Source: Anaerolineales bacterium
GTDB lineage: Bacteria; Chloroflexota; Anaerolineae; 4572-78; NAK82
Direction of reading: 5' to 3'
Length of the DNA stretch: 40,656 nucleotides
Assembly (NCBI GenBank): GCA_020343875.1
Contig: CP070811.1
Location: forward strand, 3,998,193-4,038,848
Below the pieces are notes generated by a model. The model did not search any database. It was not told the DNA's origin and saw only the letters and a program-made list of their open reading frames with translations. Positions 35,469-40,656 of the stretch are shown piece after piece. The translations under genes were made by a program, and so were the position numbers. How positions within the stretch are numbered: the first letter of the stretch is position 1; each line of letters starts with the position of its first letter.

Positions 35469-35571
35469 GGTGTTATCTCCGCATTTGTGGGGTAGCAGCG
35501 GCTGGCACGGATCATTCAGCAGGCCTGGGAGCAGCCGAGCCGCGTTGGGAGTATCCGTTGTTTATGTTCCC

Positions 35572-35600
35572 ATTCTATCATACCCGACCCTACTCGGCAA
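35572..35600 (-). promoter_or_regulatory. Promoter of the radC-FHA transcript
   Basis: On the minus strand: TTGCCG (35600-35595), a 17-base spacer, TAGAAT (35577-35572). Confidence 0.6.
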
Positions 35601-35619
35601 CCGCTGCTACGAGATTTCG

Positions 35620-35648
35620 TTGACTTCAATCTGACACCGTGTTACAAT
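35620..35648 (+). promoter_or_regulatory. Promoter of the transketolase-rpiA operon
   Basis: TTGACT (35620-35625), a 17-base spacer and TACAAT (35643-35648). It is back to back with the radC promoter. Confidence 0.7.
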
Positions 35649-35713
35649 ATCGCCTGTCGTCTTCTAAAATTGGGCAATGACCGAGAAATTGCTGCCAGTA
35701 GAAATAACGAGGC

Positions 35714-37744
35714 ATGGCCATGAACAAGATCTCAACGACCGGAGCACTTGACCAGCTTTGTGTGAACACCATTCGTACGCTCGCCATGGATGCCATCCAG
35801 AAAGCCAATTCGGGCCACCCTGGCCTGCCGATGGGGGTGGCCGACATAGCGTATGTACTGTGGACTCGATTCTACAAGCATAATCCAGTCAACCCCGACT
35901 GGCACAATCGCGACCGCTTTGTACTGTCAGGTGGGCATGGCTCGATGCTGTTGTATAGCCTTCTGCACCTGACAGGCTACGATCTGCCCTTGGAGGAATT
36001 GCTGAACTTCCGCCAGTGGGATAGTCGCACGCCGGGGCACCCCGAGTATGGCCTGACCCCTGGTGTGGAGGTGACGACCGGCCCACTGGGGCAGGGCTTC
36101 GCCAATGGAGTGGGCATGGCCATTGCCGAGCGCTTCCTGGCCGAGACTTTCAACCGGCCGGGCTATCCTGTCGTAGACCATTATACGTATGCCATCGTCA
36201 CCGACGGTGACTTGATGGAGGGCATATCGCACGAAGCGGCGTCGTTAGCCGGGCACCTGGGACTTGGGAAGCTTATCTATCTCTACGATGATAACCACAT
36301 CTCCATTGATGGCCCCACGGAGTTGACCTTCACCGAAGATCGTTGCGCCCGGTTTGAGGCCTATGGCTGGCATGTGCAGCAGGTGGACGGGCATCACCGC
36401 GAAGCGGTTGCCAGGGCTATTCGGGCTGCCAAGTCTGAGACGAACCGTCCTTCTTTTATCGCGTGTCGCACCCACATTGCCTATGGTAGCCCTAACAAGA
36501 AGGACACGGCTGCGGCGCACGGTGCGCCCTTGGGTGAGGAGGAGGTTCGAATGACTAAGGAAAACCTGGGTTGGCCGCCCGATGCCCAGTTCCATATCCC
36601 CGATGACGTATTGGCTCGCTACCGCGAAGCGATCCCGCGTGGACAGGCGCTTGAGTCTGAGTGGCGGCGCCTCTTCGACCGCTATGCAGCCGAATACCCC
36701 GACATGGCTGAGTTATGGCAGCAGGCATGGTCTGGCCAACTACCCGCAGGTTGGGAGGAGGCATTGCCAGCTTTTGGCCCGGATGATGGGCCACTGGCCA
36801 CGCGCTCGGCTTCAGGTAAGGTGCTCAACGCCATCGCGTCCAGGATACCCACCTTGATAGGCGGCTCGGCTGATCTCACCCCTTCCAACAACACCGAACT
36901 CAAGGGCTTCTCATGGCTGCAAACCGGTCAATTTGGCGGGCGTAACATCCATTTCGGGGTACGTGAGCATGCTATGGGCGGTATCCTGAATGGCATGCGG
37001 CTGCACGGGGGGGTGATTCCTTATGGCGGCACCTTCTTGGTCTTCTCTGATTATATGCGCCCCACCATTCGTTTGGCCGCGATGATGGAATTGCCGGTGA
37101 TCTATGTTTTCACGCACGACAGTGTGGGATTGGGTGAAGATGGCCCCACTCACCAACCGGTTGAGCACTTCGCTTCCCTGCGAGCTATCCCCAATCTGAC
37201 TGTTATCCGGCCCGCCGATGCCACTGAGACGGTCGAGGCCTGGCAGGTGGCACTGGAGCATCACCACGGGCCGGTTGCTCTGCTGCTGACTCGCCAGAAG
37301 GTGCCCATTCTCAATCGGACCGCCAAGGCTGGCGACGCTGCACTCAGGCGAGGGGCTTACGTGTTGGCCGATGCCGATGATGCCCCCGACATCATCCTGA
37401 TTGCCACTGGCTCTGAAGTTCATTTGGCCCTGGATGCCCGCCAGCGGTTGGCAGAGCAAAGCGTGCAGGCACGGGTGGTCAGTATGCCCAGTTGGGAGCT
37501 TTTTGAGCAACAGTCACCTGAGTATCGGGCGCAGGTGTTACCCCCAGAGGTTACTGCCCGGCTGGCGGTGGAGTTGGCCGCACCTGTCGGCTGGGAACGG
37601 TACGTCGGCTTGCAGGGAGATGTGCTTGGCCTCAACCGGTTCGGCGCGTCAGCCCCCTACAAAGTGATTCTTGAGCAGCTTGGCTTCACCGGCGAAAATG
37701 TGGCCCTCCGCGCGTTGGCCTTGCTGGACAGAGCACAGCGATAA
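35714..37744 (+). CDS. tkt: Transketolase
   Basis: Transketolase moves two-carbon units between sugar phosphates in the pentose phosphate pathway, using thiamine diphosphate. The 676 residues include the substrate-binding [30 protein letters not shown], the thiamine motif [23 protein letters not shown]...DDNHISIDG, and [19 protein letters not shown] from the Pyr domain. A second in-frame ATG lies two codons later (35720). Its stop is followed at once by rpiA. Confidence 0.95.
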   Translation: MAMNKISTTGALDQLCVNTIRTLAMDAIQKANSGHPGLPMGVADIAYVLWTRFYKHNPVNPDWHNRDRFVLSGGHGSMLLYSLLHLTGYDLPLEELLNFRQWDSRTPGHPEYGLTPGVEVTTGPLGQGFANGVGMAIAERFLAETFNRPGYPVVDHYTYAIVTDGDLMEGISHEAASLAGHLGLGKLIYLYDDNHISIDGPTELTFTEDRCARFEAYGWHVQQVDGHHREAVARAIRAAKSETNRPSFIACRTHIAYGSPNKKDTAAAHGAPLGEEEVRMTKENLGWPPDAQFHIPDDVLARYREAIPRGQALESEWRRLFDRYAAEYPDMAELWQQAWSGQLPAGWEEALPAFGPDDGPLATRSASGKVLNAIASRIPTLIGGSADLTPSNNTELKGFSWLQTGQFGGRNIHFGVREHAMGGILNGMRLHGGVIPYGGTFLVFSDYMRPTIRLAAMMELPVIYVFTHDSVGLGEDGPTHQPVEHFASLRAIPNLTVIRPADATETVEAWQVALEHHHGPVALLLTRQKVPILNRTAKAGDAALRRGAYVLADADDAPDIILIATGSEVHLALDARQRLAEQSVQARVVSMPSWELFEQQSPEYRAQVLPPEVTARLAVELAAPVGWERYVGLQGDVLGLNRFGASAPYKVILEQLGFTGENVALRALALLDRAQR

Positions 37745-37745
37745 T

Positions 37746-38444
37746 ATGGACGAACGGCTCGTTGCCAATCTTAAACGGATGGCTGCTGAACGGGCGGTGG
37801 ACTTGGTGCAGAATGGTATGATCCTGGGCTTGGGCCACGGTTCCACCGCCAAGTATGCAGTGGATATCATTGGTGAGCGGGTTAAATCTGGGGTCTTGCA
37901 GCGTATCGTGGGGGTGCCCACCTCGGAGCATACTGCAGCCCAGGCCAGGGCGCTGGGAATCCCTCTAGCTACCCTGGCCGAGCATCCGGTTTTGGACCTG
38001 GCTATTGACGGCGCTGATGAGGTTGATCCAGATCTGAACCTGATCAAAGGCCTGGGGGGAGCACTGCTGCGGGAAAAGATCGTAGAGAGCGCCGCGCAGC
38101 GTTTTGTGGTGGTGGTGGACGAGTCTAAACTGGTGAGGCGACTGGGCACTCGCGGGCCGTTGCCGGTGGAAGTAACCCAGTTCGCCTGGGAAGCGCATGC
38201 GGGTTGGTTAAAGAGCCTGGGCTGTCGGGCGGAACTGCGTCGTGCAGCCGATGGCGTGCCTTTTGTCACTGACAACAACAACTACATCATCCACTGTGCT
38301 TTCCCTGAGGGTATCTCCGATCCAGTTGCTTTGGCTCGAGCACTCATCCAGCGACCGGGCATTCTAGAGCATGGCCTTTTCTTGGGCATGGCAACCGAGG
38401 TGGTGGTAGCTGGCGCGGATGGCGTTCGTGTGATCAGCGCGTAA
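37746..38444 (+). CDS. rpiA: Ribose-5-phosphate isomerase A
   Basis: The 232-residue enzyme interconverts ribose 5-phosphate and ribulose 5-phosphate. GHGSTAKYA (30-38) is the phosphate-binding loop, IDGADEVD carries catalytic D88/D91 and LIKGLGGALLREKI carries K101. GVPTSEHTA is also typical. The ATG at 37746 comes one base after the transketolase stop, so translation is coupled; the longer frame from 37671 overlaps the transketolase gene. A perfect terminator follows. Confidence 0.95.
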   Translation: MDERLVANLKRMAAERAVDLVQNGMILGLGHGSTAKYAVDIIGERVKSGVLQRIVGVPTSEHTAAQARALGIPLATLAEHPVLDLAIDGADEVDPDLNLIKGLGGALLREKIVESAAQRFVVVVDESKLVRRLGTRGPLPVEVTQFAWEAHAGWLKSLGCRAELRRAADGVPFVTDNNNYIIHCAFPEGISDPVALARALIQRPGILEHGLFLGMATEVVVAGADGVRVISA

Positions 38445-38445
38445 T

Positions 38446-38490
38446 CCATAGCAAAGACCCGTGCTGCCACTACACGGGTCTTTGCTATGG
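38446..38490 (+). terminator. Long perfect-stem terminator after rpiA
   Basis: An 18-bp perfect stem (38446-38463 with 38473-38490) and a 9-base loop begin two bases past the rpiA stop. T-rich sequence follows at about 38499. Confidence 0.88.
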
Positions 38491-38618
38491 GAGGGAGGTT
38501 TTATTTGCCTTTGAGGAAGGCGATCATTTAACTTTGTGACTGTATAATAAGCCTACCAAATTAAAATAAGATGAAGGAAAGATTAAGGGAAGATTAGTAA
38601 ACGACTCGTTCAAGAATA

Positions 38619-38683
38619 ACTTGGCGTTCTTCTCCGTGTTTCGGTGCTCAATAAAGCCAGGTCAACCTGAGGGAGCGCCAAGT
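38619..38683 (+). promoter_or_regulatory. Candidate structured leader upstream of the TtcA-like gene
   Basis: An 11-bp outer stem with one G-U pair (38619-38629 with 38673-38683) encloses two smaller hairpins, CCG-CGG (38634-38636, 38642-38644) and CAGG-TCAA-CCTG (38658-38669), giving a three-way-junction shape. It ends 14 bases before the start codon of the next gene, which lacks a normal ribosome-binding site. A TATAAT at 38543-38548 is a candidate -10 for the transcript. No known riboswitch class was recognised. Confidence 0.45.
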
Positions 38684-38697
38684 AGAAAATAACATGT

Positions 38698-39417
38698 ATG
38701 AACCAGCCTGCCTCTGACAAATTGACCTATTACTTGCTGAAAAACGTAAACAAGGCGATCCGCGACTTTGACTTGATCGCTGACGGTGACCGGGTGGCGG
38801 TCGCCGTTTCGGGTGGTAAAGATAGTTGTTCCCTGTTGCATTTGTTGCGCGCCCGCCAGCGTATCGTACCGGAGCGTTATCATCTGGTCGCCCTACACGT
38901 TGAGGCGAAGGTTGCCGATTATCCACACTTGCGCCCTGTTCTCGAGCCTTGGTTCTGCGAGTCGGGGGTGGACTACGCTTTTGTGCCCCTGAATTTGCCC
39001 CCCGGTGAACCCCTGCCTTTGGACTGTTTTCGCTGCTCGTGGAATCGACGCAAGGCACTGTTTCTCAAAGCCCATGAGTTGGGATGCAATAAGCTTGCCT
39101 TTGGGCACCATGCCGACGATGCCGTGGAGACTACCTTGCTCAACCTCTTCTATTCTGGACGCCTGGAGACGATGGCCCCCAGCGTCCAGCTCTTCGATGA
39201 CCAGATTACGGTCATCCGCCCTCTCATCTACCTGGAAGAGCGCCGGCTTGGACAACTGGCCAGGACTCTGGGGGTGTCCTACAGTGAAGCGAGCTGCCCC
39301 CACAACCAGACATCGAAGCGTGCCTGGGTCAAGAAGTGGTTACGTCAGTCTGGCGCCGACTATCGACAGATACGGACCAACCTGTGGCGAGTCGCGCGCC
39401 GGAATAGCAAACCTTGA
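38698..39417 (+). CDS. TtcA-like tRNA 2-thiocytidine synthase
   Basis: The 239-residue PP-loop enzyme probably thiolates cytidine 32 in tRNA. SGGKDS (38-43) binds ATP. CFRC (C110, C113) plus C200 in SEASCPHNQ match the three cysteines that hold a [4Fe-4S] cluster in TtcA. FGHHADDAVETTLLNLFYSGRLETM is the family core. It is shorter than the E. coli enzyme (about 310 aa), as in many other bacteria. The only in-frame start is 38698; no clear ribosome-binding site precedes it. TilS is less likely because of the CxxC and shortness. Confidence 0.88.
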   Translation: MNQPASDKLTYYLLKNVNKAIRDFDLIADGDRVAVAVSGGKDSCSLLHLLRARQRIVPERYHLVALHVEAKVADYPHLRPVLEPWFCESGVDYAFVPLNLPPGEPLPLDCFRCSWNRRKALFLKAHELGCNKLAFGHHADDAVETTLLNLFYSGRLETMAPSVQLFDDQITVIRPLIYLEERRLGQLARTLGVSYSEASCPHNQTSKRAWVKKWLRQSGADYRQIRTNLWRVARRNSKP

Positions 39418-39432
39418 GCGGTCGACATGATT

Positions 39433-39460
39433 TTGTCTGACTGGTGAATAGTGGTATACT
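39433..39460 (+). promoter_or_regulatory. Promoter of the glycosyltransferase gene
   Basis: TTGTCT (39433-39438), a 16-base spacer and TATACT (39455-39460). The expected start of transcription falls inside the inverted repeat at 39464-39504. Confidence 0.6.
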
Positions 39461-39463
39461 CAT

Positions 39464-39504
39464 CCAGTTGTTGCCATTAGTTGGAAACCAATGGCGACAA
39501 CTGG
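39464..39504 (+). promoter_or_regulatory. Large inverted repeat at the glycosyltransferase transcription start
   Basis: CCAGTTGTTGCCATT (39464-39478) pairs with AATGGCGACAACTGG (39490-39504) around an 11-base spacer, with one T-G mismatch. It lies 3 bases after the -10 and has no T run, so it resembles an operator or a 5' hairpin more than a terminator. Confidence 0.6.
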
Positions 39505-39569
39505 GAGCCGGTGGGGTATAGTTGTTTGTACACTATCGGCCATCAACTATCAGCATAGGAGACCATCTG

Positions 39570-40656
39570 TTGTCAGTGTTCGAAATAGTCTATGTGGGGG
39601 CAGCTCTGCTTCTGACCATGTATGCCCTCAATTCCTGGATTCTAACTCTGCTCTTCTTCCGGCATCGAAAAGACTCGGCGCCGCGCCCGCAGATCAAGCA
39701 TTTCCCTCGAGTCACAGTACAGCTGCCTGTCTTCAACGAAGCATTGGTGGTGGAACGTCTTATCGATTCAGTAGTCCGGCTCGACTGGCCGCGAGATCGG
39801 CTGCAAATTCAGGTACTGGACGACTCGATTGACGAGACGACGGCCATTGCCCAAGCCCGCGTTGATGCCTATCGTGCCCAGGGGATTGATATTGAATTGG
39901 TACATCGTGACGATCGAGGCGGCTTTAAGGCCGGCGCGTTGAAGGAAGGGCTGAAAAGCGCTAAGGGGGAGTTCATCGCTATCTTCGATGCCGATTTTGT
40001 GCCTCAGGCCGACTGGCTGCAAAAGACAGTTCCTTATTTTCTAGATCGGCCTAGGTTGGGCATGATCCAGACCCGCTGGGCACATTTGAATTATGATTAT
40101 TCCCTGCTTACCCGCGCCCAGGCTATTGCCTTAGACGGACATTTCACGGTGGAACAGACAGCACGCCAGCGATCTGGGCTGATGATGAATTTCAACGGCA
40201 CAGCTGGCGTCTGGCGCAGGCGTTGCATCACCCATGCAGGGGGCTGGCAGAGCGATACTGTTTCTGAAGACATGGATTTGAGCTATCGGGCCCAGCTACG
40301 CGGCTGGCAATGCCTCTTCCTGCCTGACGTGGTGGCTCCGGCTGAGATCCCACCCCAGCTGGCTGCCTTCAAGCGGCAGCAATTCCGCTGGGCCAAAGGG
40401 TCCATTCAATGCCTCAAGAAGCTGGCCTGGCCGGTGGCTACGGCCAAGTTGCCGCTGGTGGTGCGCTGGCAGGCCTTAGTTCATCTAAGTACCTACTTGA
40501 TTCACCCGTTGATGGTGCTGCTGCTGCTGGCCAGCTTGCCGCTGGTGCTGATAGCTGGTCGCTTGCACGAGTCTCTCGGACTGCTAAGCCTGGTGAGTCT
40601 TGGTCCTCCTCTGATGTACGCGGTCTCGCAGCGGACGCTATATCCAGGCCGCTGGC
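39570..40656 (+). CDS. Processive family 2 glycosyltransferase (CESA/hyaluronan synthase-like), cut by window edge
   Basis: The frame runs off the right end: 362 codons are present. It starts with TTG at 39570 behind AGGAGA (7 bases), one membrane helix (about residues 5-27), then the GT-A catalytic domain with VLDDSIDETT, DADFVPQADWL (the DxD), SEDMDLSYRAQLRGW (catalytic Asp region) and QQFRWAKGS (QxxRW, product binding). A hydrophobic segment follows near the end. These four motifs define processive beta-glycan synthases, such as cellulose-synthase-like or glucomannan-type enzymes. No partner (BcsB/BcsC type) genes are seen. The polymer is not deducible. Confidence 0.87.
   Translation, partial: MSVFEIVYVGAALLLTMYALNSWILTLLFFRHRKDSAPRPQIKHFPRVTVQLPVFNEALVVERLIDSVVRLDWPRDRLQIQVLDDSIDETTAIAQARVDAYRAQGIDIELVHRDDRGGFKAGALKEGLKSAKGEFIAIFDADFVPQADWLQKTVPYFLDRPRLGMIQTRWAHLNYDYSLLTRAQAIALDGHFTVEQTARQRSGLMMNFNGTAGVWRRRCITHAGGWQSDTVSEDMDLSYRAQLRGWQCLFLPDVVAPAEIPPQLAAFKRQQFRWAKGSIQCLKKLAWPVATAKLPLVVRWQALVHLSTYLIHPLMVLLLLASLPLVLIAGRLHESLGLLSLVSLGPPLMYAVSQRTLYPGRW

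Overview
The window looks like chromosomal DNA of an uncultured Chloroflexota bacterium, probably Anaerolineae-like. The evidence is indirect: moderately high GC, many Thr/Pro-rich linkers on secreted proteins, a UMF1-type transporter, an AIM24 protein, a malic enzyme fused to a phosphotransacetylase-like domain, and no ribosomal or phage genes. The taxonomic call is an inference from gene content. I recognised no tRNA, rRNA, CRISPR array, insertion sequence or prophage.

Layout. Positions 1-745 hold no identified gene. 746-2999 is a ParA-type ATPase overlapping a large membrane protein, with no ParB. 3193-6249 is a UbiD-family decarboxylase followed by the large and small subunits of an aconitase-X enzyme. 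This combination matches the two archaeal mevalonate-pathway steps that turn 5-phosphomevalonate into isopentenyl phosphate, and it is the most interesting cluster here. 6341-7724 carries three small regulators: a lone cyclic-nucleotide-binding domain, a lone receiver domain and an Rrf2 repressor. 8086-14486 is metabolic: aminotransferase, hydantoinase, malic enzyme and citrate synthase, closed by a strong bidirectional terminator.

14715-20430 lies on the minus strand. In transcription order it has a NarL-type histidine kinase and regulator, an orphan THI5-like lipoprotein, a long-chain polyprenyl diphosphate synthase, a damaged small [2Fe-2S] gene and a DAO-type FAD oxidoreductase. 20638-25798 holds surface proteins (a Pro/Thr-rich anchored protein and a C39-like peptidase with TPRs), a TGS-uridine kinase and two small membrane proteins. 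25848-31438 has mnmA, AIM24, an acyltransferase, a UMF1 transporter and a cysteine desulfurase; the desulfurase could supply sulfur to MnmA and to the TtcA-like protein further on. 31793-35468 has a TauE-type permease, a transmembrane FHA protein and RadC. 35714-38444 is a transketolase-rpiA operon. 38698 to the end is a TtcA-like tRNA thiolase behind a possibly structured leader, then a processive glycosyltransferase cut by the window edge.

The promoters listed resemble ordinary sigma-70 type (TTGnnn, 16-18 bp, TAnnnT). Several gene ends carry clear hairpin terminators. All functions are assigned by reading motifs and family resemblance; no database search was run.
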